A stretch of 64,000 nucleotides of DNA from JASHUC01 sp963849095 (GTDB lineage Bacteria > Pseudomonadota > Gammaproteobacteria > Steroidobacterales > Steroidobacteraceae). Numbering within the stretch: the stretch's first letter is position 1; each line of letters starts with the position of its first letter. Positions 27,131-36,423 of this stretch are shown here, one piece after another. Location: contig CAWKGA010000001.1 in the NCBI GenBank assembly GCA_963849095.1, positions 682,001 through 746,000 on the forward strand, given 5' to 3'. The notes under the pieces were generated by a model. It saw only the letters and a list, made by a program, of their open reading frames with translations. It made no database searches and was not told the origin of the DNA. The translations under genes and the position numbers were made by a program.

Positions 27131-28079
27131 GAGGAAATTATCCCACAAGACAGGGGCGAGGCCCGGGCGCCGGCCGCCTGCGAGCCGGGCGGTGTCGCCG
27201 CGTGAGCTGATCGAGCGCGGCGCGCGGCGCCTTGCGCGTGCGGGAGTGTGCTTCGGCCACGGGACCGACAACGCGTGGGATGAGTCGGCGGCGCTCGTCC
27301 TGCACGCCCTCGAGCTGCCGCCCCTTGCCCCAGGAAACCTCGACGCGAGGCGCGTCCGCCCGCGCGAGGCGCAGCAGGCGCTCGCGCTCATCGAACGTCG
27401 CATCGCCGAGCACATCCCGGCGGTCTACCTCACCGGCAAGAGCTGGTTCGCCGGGCTCGAGCTGCACGTCGACCCGCGTGTGCTCATCCCGAGGTCGCCG
27501 CTCGCCGAGCTCATCGAGCGCCGGTTCGCGCCCTGGATCCTGCCCTCCGCGGTGCGTCGGGTGCTCGATCTCGGCACGGGGAGCGGCTGTATCGCCATCG
27601 CCTGCGCGAAGGCGTTCGGCCGCGCCCGGGTGGATGCGTCCGACATCTCGCAGGAGGCCCTCGCCGTCGCCCGGATCAACGTGCGCAAGCACCGGCTGGG
27701 ACGGCGTGTGAGCCTCGTCAAATCCGATCACTTCCGCGCGCTCGCGCGGCGCCGCTACGATATCATCGTGAGCAATCCGCCCTACGTGGGCGCGCGCGAG
27801 CTCGCAGGGTTGCCGCCCGAGTACGCCCACGAACCGGAGCTGGCCCTCGCTGCGGGCGGCGACGGGCTGCGCTCGGTGCGCGTCATCCTGCGGGAGGCGG
27901 GCAGGTACTTGCGCCGGCGCGGCATTCTGGTCGTGGAGGTGGGCGACACCGAGCGGGCCGTGCGTCGCGCCTTCCCGCGCATGCCGTTCACCTGGCTGCA
28001 ATTCGAGCGCGGCGGCGGCGGAGTCTTTCTGTTGACGGTGGAACAACTTCTGACGGCGGAGCCTCTTCGGGCACGGTGA
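27129..28079 (+). CDS. prmB: Ribosomal protein L3 glutamine N5-methyltransferase
   Basis: A class I SAM methyltransferase that modifies a glutamine of ribosomal protein L3. Motifs: GHGTDNAWDESAALVLHAL (PrmB signature), SAM-binding VLDLGTGSGCIAIA, and the catalytic IVSNPPYVGA. With ATG 27129 the protein has 316 residues, against 310 in E. coli. A GTG at about 27192 would shorten it by 21 residues and would leave room for the divergent SCO1 promoter. aroC follows at 7 bp, as in E. coli. Confidence 0.93.
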   Translation: MRKLSHKTGARPGRRPPASRAVSPRELIERGARRLARAGVCFGHGTDNAWDESAALVLHALELPPLAPGNLDARRVRPREAQQALALIERRIAEHIPAVYLTGKSWFAGLELHVDPRVLIPRSPLAELIERRFAPWILPSAVRRVLDLGTGSGCIAIACAKAFGRARVDASDISQEALAVARINVRKHRLGRRVSLVKSDHFRALARRRYDIIVSNPPYVGARELAGLPPEYAHEPELALAAGGDGLRSVRVILREAGRYLRRRGILVVEVGDTERAVRRAFPRMPFTWLQFERGGGGVFLLTVEQLLTAEPLRAR

Positions 28080-28086
28080 TCGCGGC

Positions 28087-29178
28087 ATGTCCGGGAATAC
28101 GATCGGCAAGCTCTTCACGGTGACGACCTTCGGCGAAAGCCACGGTCCCGCGATGGGCTGCATCGTCGATGGCTGTCCGCCGGGCCTGCCGCTCAGCGAG
28201 GCGGATGTCCAGACGGACGTCGATCGGCGCCGCACGGGCACCTCGCAGTTCGTGAGCCAGCGCCGGGAGACCGACCAGGTGCGGATCCTTTCGGGCCTGT
28301 TCGAGGGACGAACGACCGGCACGCCGATCGGCATGCTGATCGAGAACACCGACGCCCGCTCGCGGGACTACGAGAAGATCAAGGATCTCTTCCGGCCCGG
28401 ACATGCCGACTACACCTATCAGCAGAAGTACGGGGCGCGCGACCATCGAGGCGGCGGCCGCTCCTCCGCACGCGAGACGGTCATGCGTGTCGCGGCCGGC
28501 GCCGTCGCGCGCAAGTATCTCGCGCACCGGCTCGGGGTGCGGATCCACGGGTATCTGAGCCAGGTCGGCGCGCTGCGCTTGGATCCAGTGGATCCGGCGT
28601 TCGCCTACGAGAATCCCTTCTTCTGCCCGGATCCCGCGCGTGTCGCCGAGCTCGAGGCGCTCATCTGGAGCCTGCGCAGCGCGGGGGATTCGATCGGGGC
28701 GCGCGTCACGATCGTCGCGACGGGCGTGCCGCCCGGGCTCGGCGAGCCGGTGTTCGACCGGCTGGACGCCGACATCGCGTACGCGATGATGAGCATCAAT
28801 GCGGTCAAGGCGGTGGAGATCGGAGCCGGGACGCGCGCGACGGAGCAGAAAGGCAGCGAGCATCGCGACGAGCTCACTCCCTCAGGGTTCACCAGCAATC
28901 ATGCAGGAGGGGTGCTCGGCGGCATCTCGTCCGGCCAGGACATCGTGGCCCACGTGTCACTCAAGCCCACCTCGAGCATCCAGATTCCGGGCAGGACCAT
29001 CGACGTGGCGGGCCATGCCGCGGAGATCGTGACCACCGGCCGGCACGACCCCTGTGTCGGGCTGCGGGCCGTGCCCATCGCGGAGGCCATGCTCGCGATG
29101 GTGCTGGCGGATCACTACCTGCGGCATCGCGCGCAGAATGCGGATGTGGTGTCCGCGACGCCGGTGATCACGAAGTGA
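28087..29178 (+). CDS. aroC: Chorismate synthase
   Basis: The last shikimate-pathway enzyme, converting EPSP to chorismate with reduced FMN. The 363 residues carry the three signatures: GESHGPAMGCIVDGCPPG, DHRGGGRSSARETVMRVAAGA, and RHDPCVGLRAVPIAEAM. It is coupled to prmB. A 361-bp gap with two hairpins follows before fimV. Confidence 0.98.
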   Translation: MSGNTIGKLFTVTTFGESHGPAMGCIVDGCPPGLPLSEADVQTDVDRRRTGTSQFVSQRRETDQVRILSGLFEGRTTGTPIGMLIENTDARSRDYEKIKDLFRPGHADYTYQQKYGARDHRGGGRSSARETVMRVAAGAVARKYLAHRLGVRIHGYLSQVGALRLDPVDPAFAYENPFFCPDPARVAELEALIWSLRSAGDSIGARVTIVATGVPPGLGEPVFDRLDADIAYAMMSINAVKAVEIGAGTRATEQKGSEHRDELTPSGFTSNHAGGVLGGISSGQDIVAHVSLKPTSSIQIPGRTIDVAGHAAEIVTTGRHDPCVGLRAVPIAEAMLAMVLADHYLRHRAQNADVVSATPVITK

Positions 29179-29407
29179 GCGCCAAGGAGAGGGCCGCCGC
29201 CTGACGGAATGGAGGGCCTCGAGGCGTAAATGCGCCGGAGATCACAGTGCTGGACGGACGCGGGCGAGGGGCTCCCGCCGCCACCGAGCAGCGAACCGCG
29301 ACACAGTTTATGTCTGGCGGATCAGCAAAGATATGTCGTGCGAGCGCGGGGCCACTGATGGATCGTTGTAGACAACCTTCGCCAGGGCGCAACCGCGCGC
29401 GGTGTCC

Positions 29408-29435
29408 CGATCGCGGAGATTTTGGTCCGCGATCG
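29408..29435 (+). terminator. 10-bp hairpin followed by T/A-rich tract
   Basis: CGATCGCGGA (29408-29417) pairs perfectly with TCCGCGATCG (29426-29435) around an 8-base loop, followed by TTTATAAG. It could terminate the aroC transcript, although it lies 230 bp past the aroC stop, or be an operator upstream of fimV. Confidence 0.45.
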
Positions 29436-29450
29436 TTTATAAGTTATATT

Positions 29451-29471
29451 GCCGTCCGACGGGCGGACGGC
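29451..29471. promoter_or_regulatory. 8-bp inverted repeat upstream of fimV
   Basis: GCCGTCCG (29451-29458) and CGGACGGC (29464-29471) pair perfectly around a 5-base loop, 69 bp before the fimV ATG. There is no T tract directly after it, so an operator or 5'-UTR structure is more likely than a terminator. Confidence 0.4.
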
Positions 29472-29539
29472 GCAGATGCCATTCAACTTTTTGTTTCAGC
29501 TGGGAATTTTAGCCGGCCAATGCAGTTTGGGGTGTCGTG

Positions 29540-32500
29540 ATGCTTGCCAAATCCCTTAGATGGGCGCTGGCGGGGCTGGTCGCCTGTCCGTCGGCCGCGC
29601 TGGCTCTGGGCCTCGGAGACATCCATCTCCTGTCGACGCTCAACGCGCCGCTCGATGCCAACATCGAGCTGGTGGGGGCGACGCCGGACGAGCTGGCGAG
29701 TCTGCGGCCCCAGATCGCCTCGCGCGAGACCTTCGCTCAGCATGGCCTCGACTGGGCACCCTTCCTTGCGAACGTGACGGTCAAGGCGGCGCGCACCGCG
29801 GACGGCCACGATGTGCTCGAGCTCCGCTCCACTCAACCGGTCACGGAGCCCTTCCTCACGGTGCTGGTCGAGCTCGACTGGGACCGCGGCCAGTTCCTGC
29901 GCGAATACGACCTGCTGCTCGATCCGCCGGTGTATACGCCCAATCAGGGCGAAGTGGCCCATACGGTCGCGCCCCCGGTCTCGGGCTCCGGCGTGCGTCA
30001 AGGCACGATCGAGCGCGCGGCGCCGACGGCCACCGCAGCCGCGGCCCCTCCGCCATCGAGTAGCCCTGCCGTTCCCGCTTCGCCGCCTGCCGCCGCGGAG
30101 GGCGGTGCCGCGGCGTCGACCTCCTACGAGGTGCACCGGGGCGACACGCTCTCGCATATCGCATCGCAGCTCGCCGGCGGCAGCCGCGCCGATGAGCGGC
30201 GCTGGATGGTTGCCGCGTACGACGGGAATCCCAGCGCGTTCGCTCACAACATGAACTGGCTGCGCGCGGGCGCGGTGCTGCGCATCCCGAGCGCATCGGC
30301 CATCGAGGCGATTTCGCCTTCCGATGCCTCCGCCGAGGTGCACCGCCAGTACGCCGCGTGGCGCAACGAGGGTGCCGGCGGCGCAGGCGCGGCAGCGCAG
30401 GCCGGGCGGCTGCGGCTGGTCGTGCCCAGCCGTTCGTCCTCCGCGTCGGCGAACGCCGGCGCGGGAGCGGCCAGCTCCTCGGGCGAGTCTGCACAGGCCC
30501 TGCAGGGCGAGGTGCAGTCCTTGCAGACGCAGCTCGACACGGCTCGCCGGCTGCTCGACATGCGCAACGCCGAGCTGAACCGGCTGCAGGCGCAGCTCGC
30601 TGCCCGCGCAGGCGGGGCGGCCGCCGCCGCCGCGCCAGGCGCACAAGTCACTCCGTCCCAGCCGCCCGTCGAGGCGCCGCAAGCGGCCCCGCCGGCCGAG
30701 AATCCGCCGGTGTCCGCGACTCCCCCGGTGGCCCAGCAACCGGTGGCGGCTCGACCGCCGGTCGCGCACCCGCCCGTCAAGCGTCCGAAGGCTGTGAGTC
30801 ATCCGCGACCGGTTTCCCCCGTCAGCGCGTGGCTCAACTCGCTGAGAAACCTGTGGTGGGTCGTCGCGCTCGTCCTCGTCGCCTTGCTCGCCTACTTCGG
30901 CCTCCGCGGCTGGTCCTCGCGCCGCAAGGCCGGGTTCGACGACTCGCTCGGCCGCCTGGCCGAGGCCGGCGCCTCGACCCAGGGAGGCGGCCGGGACGCG
31001 AACCTCACGGAGCCGCACCTCGCGCTGAAGCGCGAGAGCAGTTTCCTGGTGGAGGAGACCGGGACCCACGAGCGGCCTCGGTTCGAGGGAGCGGCGCCCG
31101 CTCCCGCGGCGCGCCATGTGGCGGCCGACGAGGCGATGACGGGCGAGACCACCGCCCTCAACCTCGATCAGGGCGATCCCCTCGCCGAGGCGGACTTCCA
31201 CATGGCCTACGGTCTCTACGACCAGGCCGCCGATCTCGTCCGGATCGGCATCCAGCGGGAGCCCGAGCGGCGCGACCTCAAGCTGAAGCTGCTCGAGGTG
31301 TTCTTCGTGTGGGGGAACAAGGAGCAGTTCCTCGTGACGGCCCGTGAGCTCGCGGCGACGCGCGCGCAAGCCGTGCCCGGTGAGTGGGAAAAGATCGTGA
31401 TCATGGGCAAGCAGCTCGCGCCGGAGGACCCGCTGTTCGCGGGCGGCACGGCGGTGAGCGGCGCGGCCGCGGGCGGCGTCAACCTGGATCTCGAAGGCGG
31501 ACAGCACCGCGTGGATTTCGACATCCTCGGCGAGGCGGCTCCCGCCGCGCAGGATGTCGTGGACCTCGACATCGGAACCGCCATCGGCGAGCGCGACCCT
31601 GTCGCCGAGGCCGCGGCGCAGCAGGCGACCGACAAGAACCTCGCGCTCGACGACAGCCTCGTGCTGCCGGAGGACGCGACGGCCGAGCGGGCAGGAGTCA
31701 CGGCGACTCAGCGCATGACCGGGACGGCCGACTCCGGCATCGGTGCGACGCGCGAGATGACCGGAACCACTCGCGAGCTGACGGGCACGACCCGGGAGAT
31801 GACGACGACGCTCGACCGGGACTGGAATCCCACGCAGCTGCTTCCAGAGGCACCGACCGTCGAGCAGCCGGCGCTGCGCGCGGACGATAATCCGACCATT
31901 CGCGAGAAGGTCCAGATGGCGCTCAGGGCCGGCGCGAGCAGCGAACACACGACCGAGCTTGCGCTCGACGATCTCGGCCTCGACCTCAACGGGCTCCACG
32001 AAGGCACGTCCGGGTCGCCGGAGGGGGCTTCGCAAAATTCGATCGAGTCCGCCCACGGCGCGGCTGCGGAAGGGCCGACGCTCGTCGCCGGCCTCGATGA
32101 GCATTCGCGTCGCTTGATCGAGACGGCGGAGCAGCGCGCCGCGTCCGACGATGGTGACGGCGAGCTCAAGATTACCGAGACGGGAAGCTGGCACTTCGAT
32201 AACGACCCGTTCGCAGGCGAGGATGCAGGCGCCACTGCGATTCGCAAAGCCGCGCCCGCGGCTTCCGATCATCTGGCGGACACCTCTCGCCTCGCCGCAC
32301 TGAAGCCTTCGGGGAGCCTCGACTTCGAGGTTGGCGAGCCCGAGGAGGCGCCCCGGCGGACGAACGGCTCCGCGGGCGGCGTGGATCTCGATGTGGGGAC
32401 GGCGACGGTCCCCGATGCGGCGTTCGCCGCGACCCAGCGCCTGCAGTCGGAGGACCTGGCGCTTCCCGACCTGGAGCCGGTGACCATGAGCGAGGTCGGC

Positions 32501-32641
32501 ACCAAGCTCGACCTTGCCCGGGCCTACATGGACATGGGCGATCCCGAGGGCGCGCGCAACATCCTGGAGGAAGTCTTGACCGAGGGATCGGTCGTGCAGA
32601 AGCAAGAGGCCGAGCGGCTGATCGCCGCGCTCCCCGGCTGA
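29540..32641 (+). CDS. fimV: FimV-like peptidoglycan-binding hub protein
   Basis: FimV organises polar type IV pilus and chemosensory assembly. The 1033 residues show a signal peptide (residues 1-23), the FimV N-terminal domain (GLGDIHLLSTLNAPLDANIEL), a LysM domain at ~195-245 (YEVHRGDTLSHIASQL), and a coiled coil at ~320-355. One membrane helix lies near residue 437. A long acidic cytoplasmic part follows, with the C-terminal FimV domain (LDLARAYMDMGDPEGARNILEEVL). A short TGTTRE-type repeat lies near residues 730-755. GTG 29537 directly precedes the chosen ATG. The stop overlaps the truA ATG. Confidence 0.93.
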   Translation: MLAKSLRWALAGLVACPSAALALGLGDIHLLSTLNAPLDANIELVGATPDELASLRPQIASRETFAQHGLDWAPFLANVTVKAARTADGHDVLELRSTQPVTEPFLTVLVELDWDRGQFLREYDLLLDPPVYTPNQGEVAHTVAPPVSGSGVRQGTIERAAPTATAAAAPPPSSSPAVPASPPAAAEGGAAASTSYEVHRGDTLSHIASQLAGGSRADERRWMVAAYDGNPSAFAHNMNWLRAGAVLRIPSASAIEAISPSDASAEVHRQYAAWRNEGAGGAGAAAQAGRLRLVVPSRSSSASANAGAGAASSSGESAQALQGEVQSLQTQLDTARRLLDMRNAELNRLQAQLAARAGGAAAAAAPGAQVTPSQPPVEAPQAAPPAENPPVSATPPVAQQPVAARPPVAHPPVKRPKAVSHPRPVSPVSAWLNSLRNLWWVVALVLVALLAYFGLRGWSSRRKAGFDDSLGRLAEAGASTQGGGRDANLTEPHLALKRESSFLVEETGTHERPRFEGAAPAPAARHVAADEAMTGETTALNLDQGDPLAEADFHMAYGLYDQAADLVRIGIQREPERRDLKLKLLEVFFVWGNKEQFLVTARELAATRAQAVPGEWEKIVIMGKQLAPEDPLFAGGTAVSGAAAGGVNLDLEGGQHRVDFDILGEAAPAAQDVVDLDIGTAIGERDPVAEAAAQQATDKNLALDDSLVLPEDATAERAGVTATQRMTGTADSGIGATREMTGTTRELTGTTREMTTTLDRDWNPTQLLPEAPTVEQPALRADDNPTIREKVQMALRAGASSEHTTELALDDLGLDLNGLHEGTSGSPEGASQNSIESAHGAAAEGPTLVAGLDEHSRRLIETAEQRAASDDGDGELKITETGSWHFDNDPFAGEDAGATAIRKAAPAASDHLADTSRLAALKPSGSLDFEVGEPEEAPRRTNGSAGGVDLDVGTATVPDAAFAATQRLQSEDLALPDLEPVTMSEVGTKLDLARAYMDMGDPEGARNILEEVLTEGSVVQKQEAERLIAALPG

Positions 32642-33474
32642 TGCCCCGGGTTGCGATCGGGCTCGAATACCACGGCGGAAGGTACGTAGGCTGGCAGGCG
32701 CAGGCCGGCCTGCCGACCATTCAGGGCGTCGTCGAGACCGCACTGGGTCGCGTCGCCGCGGAGCCCGTCGGGATTATCTGCGCCGGACGCACGGACGCGG
32801 GCGTGCACGCGGTGGGGCAGGTCGCGCACTTCGATGCCGATGCCGTCCGTACCCCGCGCGGCTGGACGCTTGGCGCCAACACGAACCTGCCCGCGGATGT
32901 GAGCGTGACCTGGGCGCAGGAGGTGTCCGCGCAGTTCCATGCGCGCCACCGCGCCGAGAGCCGCACCTACTGCTATCTCATCTGCAATCGCGGCGTCCGC
33001 TCGGCGCTTGCGGCGGACCGTGCCGCCGTGGTCCACCGGCGCCTCGATGAGCAGCGCATGAACGAGGCGGCGCGCGAGCTCACCGGCGAGCACGACTTCA
33101 GCGCATTCCGGGCGGCGGAATGCCAGGCGCGCACGCCCGTGCGCCGGCTGCATGAGCTCACGGTCGAGCGGCAGGGCGACTGGATCGCGATCCGGGCGAC
33201 CGCGAACGCGTTCCTGCACCACATGGTGCGCAATATCGCCGGCCTCCTCATCGCCGTGGGATGCGGCGAGGCCGCCCCCGTGTGGGCGCGCGAGGTCCTC
33301 GAGTCCCGAGATCGGACGCAGGGCGCGGCGACGGCACCCCCCGGCGGCCTGTATCTCTGGAGCGTGCGCTATCCTCCCGCCTTCGCTTTGCCGGACCCGA
33401 CCGATGCCTCCTGGGCTATGATTCCGGGTCTTCCGCACTTCATCTCCCTGGGACGGTCGCATGTCGTGGTTTGA
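32641..33474 (+). CDS. truA: tRNA pseudouridine38-40 synthase
   Basis: It isomerises uridines 38-40 of the tRNA anticodon arm. The 277 residues have the catalytic aspartate in GRTDAGVHAVGQVAHF, plus RTYCYLICN and HHMVRNIAGLLIAVG. It overlaps fimV by one base and accD by 14 bp. The order fimV-truA-accD-folC is typical of Gammaproteobacteria; trpF, which often lies here in Pseudomonas, is absent. Confidence 0.97.
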   Translation: MPRVAIGLEYHGGRYVGWQAQAGLPTIQGVVETALGRVAAEPVGIICAGRTDAGVHAVGQVAHFDADAVRTPRGWTLGANTNLPADVSVTWAQEVSAQFHARHRAESRTYCYLICNRGVRSALAADRAAVVHRRLDEQRMNEAARELTGEHDFSAFRAAECQARTPVRRLHELTVERQGDWIAIRATANAFLHHMVRNIAGLLIAVGCGEAAPVWAREVLESRDRTQGAATAPPGGLYLWSVRYPPAFALPDPTDASWAMIPGLPHFISLGRSHVVV

Positions 33475-34324
33475 GAAGATCATGCCCTCGCGCATCAAGA
33501 CCGAGCGCCGCAAGCGCTCGGTGCCCGAGGGCCTTTGGAAGAAGTGCCCGTCCTGCGATGCCGTGCTCTACCAGGCGGAGCTCAAGCGCAACCTCTACGT
33601 CTGCCCGAAATGCAGCAACCACATGCGCATCGGCGCCCGCGAGCGGCTCACCTATTTCCTCGATCCCGGGGAGCCGCTCGAGATCGGCGGGGACATCTCA
33701 CCGGAGGATCCGCTCAAGTTTCGCGACAGCAAGCGCTACAAGGACCGGCTCGCCCAGGCGCAGAAGCTGACCGGGGAGAAGGATGCGCTCGTCGCGCTCG
33801 CGGGCAAGCTCCACGGGCTGCCCGTGGTTGCCTGCGGCTTCGAGTTCCAGTTTCTCGCCGGAACGATGGGATCGGTCGTCGGCGAGCGCTTCAAGCGGGC
33901 CGTGGACTACTGCATCGAGCACGGCTCGCCGCTCATCTGCTTCTCCTCGAGCGGCGGCGCCCGAATGCAGGAGGGGCTCTACTCGCTCCAGCAGATGGCC
34001 AAGACCAGCGCGGCGCTCGCGCGGCTGGCCCGGGCAGGCGTGCCGTACGTCGCGGTGCTCACAGATCCCACGACAGGTGGCGTGTCGGCAAGCCTCTCCA
34101 TGCTCGGCGATCTGAATCTCGCCGAGCCGCGCGCCCTGATCGGCTTCACCGGGCCGCGCGTCATCCAGCAGACCATGCGGGAGACCTTGCCGGAAGGCTT
34201 CCAGCGCAGCGAGTTCCAGCTCGAGCACGGGGCGCTCGATATGATCGTGGACCGGCGCGACATGCGCGACCGGATCGCGGCTCTGCTGCGGCTCCTGCTG
34301 AAGCTTCCGCCCATTGCCGCATGA
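33461..34324 (+). CDS. accD: Acetyl-CoA carboxylase carboxyltransferase beta subunit
   Basis: It transfers CO2 from biotin to acetyl-CoA together with AccA. The 287 residues begin with a four-cysteine zinc ribbon (CPSCDAVLY...VCPKCSNHM), followed by the crotonase-fold carboxyltransferase domain (GTMGSVVGERF, SSSGGARMQEG, TDPTTGGVSAS). The start lies inside truA and its stop overlaps folC, indicating tight translational coupling. Confidence 0.97.
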   Translation: MSWFEKIMPSRIKTERRKRSVPEGLWKKCPSCDAVLYQAELKRNLYVCPKCSNHMRIGARERLTYFLDPGEPLEIGGDISPEDPLKFRDSKRYKDRLAQAQKLTGEKDALVALAGKLHGLPVVACGFEFQFLAGTMGSVVGERFKRAVDYCIEHGSPLICFSSSGGARMQEGLYSLQQMAKTSAALARLARAGVPYVAVLTDPTTGGVSASLSMLGDLNLAEPRALIGFTGPRVIQQTMRETLPEGFQRSEFQLEHGALDMIVDRRDMRDRIAALLRLLLKLPPIAA

Positions 34325-35595
34325 ATCTGGCGGAGTGGCTCGAGCTGCAGGAGTCGGTCCACGCTCGCAGCATCGATCTGGGTCTCGAGCGTGTGGCGGT
34401 CGTCGCTCGCGCGCTCGGACTCGCGAGTCCCTCCCACCGCACCGTCACCGTCGCGGGAACGAACGGCAAGGGCTCGACGGTCACGTATCTGGAGGCGCTC
34501 TTCGGCGCCGCGGGCTACCGCACCGGAAGCTTCACCTCGCCGCATCTCCTGCACTACAACGAGCGAGTGCGGGTCGCGGGGGCGCAGGCGACCGACGGTG
34601 AGCTCATCGGCGCGTTCGAGCGCATCGAGCGGTCGCGCGGCGGCACGACGCTCACCTTCTTCGAGTACAACACTCTTGCGGCGCTCCTGCTCTTCGCCGA
34701 CGCCCGCGTCGATGTGGCGGTGCTCGAGGTTGGGCTCGGAGGCCGGCTCGATGCGACCAATGTGCTCGATGCCGACGTGGGCGTGCTGTGCTCGATCGGA
34801 TTCGACCATCGGGACTGGCTGGGCGATACGCTCGATGCGATCGGGGCCGAGAAGGCGGGCATCTTTCGCACGGACCGGCCCGCCGTGCTCGGCACGGCGC
34901 AGATGCCGGACAGCGTCTTCACGGCCATCGAGCGGCTGCGCGCGCGTCCAATAGTGGCCGCACGGGACTTCGACTGGAGCGTCGAGGCGGAGCACTGGAC
35001 CTACCGCGGGCTGCGCGCGACGCACGAGGGCTTGCCGCCTCCGGCGCTCGAGGGCGCCATCCAGTTCCGCAATGCCGCGACGGCCCTCGCCGCGTACGAG
35101 GCATTGCCCGGGTCGCGGCCGCTCGACCGCGAATGGATCGTCGAGGCGCTGCGGAGCGCGCGGCTGCCCGGCCGGTTTCAAATCATCCGGCGGCCGGGGA
35201 AGCGGGGAGGGGAGGTCGAGTGGATCCTCGACGTGTCGCACAACGAGCCCGCGGCGCAGGTGCTCTCGGAGAACCTGCGGGCCCGCCCGGTGGCGGGGAA
35301 GACTCTCGCGGTCTCGAGCATTCTCCGTGACAAGGATGTCGAGGCCGTGGGCCGCGCAGTTGCGAGTGTCATCGACGAGTGGATCGTGTGCGCCGTGCCG
35401 GGCCCCAGAGGCTCGACCGCTGCGGAGCTTGCGGCGCGCCTCGCCGCCGCGGTGCAGGCGCCTGAACTTGCGGGCTCCGTGACCGAAGGCTGCGAGCTCG
35501 CGCGCGATCGCGCGCAGCCCGGCGATCGAGTGGTGGTGTTCGGCTCGTTCGCGGCGGTGGGCGCGGCTCTCGAGTGGCTGGGCTATACTCGATGA
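34321..35595 (+). CDS. folC: Dihydrofolate/folylpolyglutamate synthase
   Basis: A bifunctional Mur-ligase-family enzyme that adds glutamate to dihydropteroate and folates. The 424 residues contain the P-loop TVAGTNGKGSTVTYLEAL, the region TSPHLLHYNERVRVAG, LEVGLGGRLDATNVL, and the C-domain DVSHNEPAA. The ATG overlaps the accD stop (ATGA). Confidence 0.96.
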   Translation: MNLAEWLELQESVHARSIDLGLERVAVVARALGLASPSHRTVTVAGTNGKGSTVTYLEALFGAAGYRTGSFTSPHLLHYNERVRVAGAQATDGELIGAFERIERSRGGTTLTFFEYNTLAALLLFADARVDVAVLEVGLGGRLDATNVLDADVGVLCSIGFDHRDWLGDTLDAIGAEKAGIFRTDRPAVLGTAQMPDSVFTAIERLRARPIVAARDFDWSVEAEHWTYRGLRATHEGLPPPALEGAIQFRNAATALAAYEALPGSRPLDREWIVEALRSARLPGRFQIIRRPGKRGGEVEWILDVSHNEPAAQVLSENLRARPVAGKTLAVSSILRDKDVEAVGRAVASVIDEWIVCAVPGPRGSTAAELAARLAAAVQAPELAGSVTEGCELARDRAQPGDRVVVFGSFAAVGAALEWLGYTR

Positions 35596-35620
35596 ACTGA
35601 CTTGCGGCCCGCGAGTCCGC

Positions 35621-36310
35621 TTGAAATCCTCATTCAACGCCCCGAAGGTGGAGATCCGAGCAAAAGAGCGATTGACCGGCGCAGTGATCCTGGTGGCGCT
35701 GGTGGTCCTGCTGGTTCCGGAGCTGCTCTCGGGGCCCCGGCACGTTGCTCCACGCTCCGCGCCGGCGGCTGGCGAGCCGCCCATGGTTTCTTACACCGTC
35801 CGGCTCGATGACGGCTCGGGCAGTCCCGCGGGACAGCCGGGCGCCGCTGCGCGGCTCGGCGCGGCGCAGCCCAAGGCGCCCCCGCTGCCTGAGACGGGCC
35901 CGCAGCCGCTGGCGGCGACGGCCCCGCCACCCGAGACGAGTCCGCAGCAGCCGGCAGCGACGGCCCCGCACTCCGAGAAGCCTGCACGACCCAGTGCGGC
36001 GGCGCCGCATCGCGAGGCGCAGCGGACAGCGTCCGCAGCGGCCGCTTCGGCGAAGCGCCCGGGCACTGGGGCAGCGGCCCCAGCCGGCTGGCAGGTGCAG
36101 GTCGGAAGCTTCGACACCCGCGAGCATGCGGAGCGGCTCGCCCGCGGGCTGAAGCTCAAAGGGTTCAGCGTCTCCGTCTCGCAGAGCATGAGCCAGGGCC
36201 GCAGGTGGTTCCGGGTGCGAGTGGGCCCCGAGCGAGATCGCACGGCGGCGCTCGCCGTGGCGCGGCGGCTGCATGCGGCGGGCCAGGCGGCGGTCGTCCA
36301 GCGGCCCTAG
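35621..36310 (+). CDS. SPOR-domain protein (DedD-like)
   Basis: A 229-residue inner-membrane protein: a short cytoplasmic start (VEIRAKERLTG), one membrane helix (AVILVALVVLLVPELL), a ~110-residue Pro/Ala-rich periplasmic linker, and a C-terminal SPOR domain (WQVQVGSFDTREHAERLARGLK...). SPOR domains bind denuded septal peptidoglycan, and DedD helps cell constriction. The position between folC and cvpA matches E. coli dedD. The TTG start at 35621 lacks a clear ribosome site; GTG near 35651 is the alternative. Confidence 0.88.
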   Translation: MKSSFNAPKVEIRAKERLTGAVILVALVVLLVPELLSGPRHVAPRSAPAAGEPPMVSYTVRLDDGSGSPAGQPGAAARLGAAQPKAPPLPETGPQPLAATAPPPETSPQQPAATAPHSEKPARPSAAAPHREAQRTASAAAASAKRPGTGAAAPAGWQVQVGSFDTREHAERLARGLKLKGFSVSVSQSMSQGRRWFRVRVGPERDRTAALAVARRLHAAGQAAVVQRP

Positions 36311-36423
36311 GCGCCGGTAGTGCCGGCGGCGCCTTCGGCTCGAAGTTCGTACGGGCGCACGGGCGGGTTCCGCGCCGCTCTAGTACAATCCGCGCCGCAC
36401 GGAACCATGCGCCGTTCACCCTC

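Larger units (their letters stand above)
29179..29539. other. Intergenic region aroC-fimV
   Basis: No supported gene in 361 bp. The first ~225 bp show no structure that I can name. The last 135 bp hold two perfect hairpins (listed separately) separated by the AT-rich TTTATAAGTTATATT, unusual for this GC-rich genome and a likely fimV promoter core. Confidence 0.6.

Noticed and set aside
31710..31810. Possible coding minisatellite in fimV (TGTTRE repeats)
   Set aside because: Only two to three imperfect units in a low-complexity acidic region, which is normal for FimV. Noted in the gene entry only.
29483..32743. A very long open frame antisense to fimV and truA (about 1086 codons), with similar ones at 36307-38463 and 39694-42564 (minus) and 12356-14593 (plus)
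   Set aside because: High-GC genes leave long stop-free shadow frames. These overlap well-identified genes, are Arg/Leu/His/Glu-rich and show no domain motifs.
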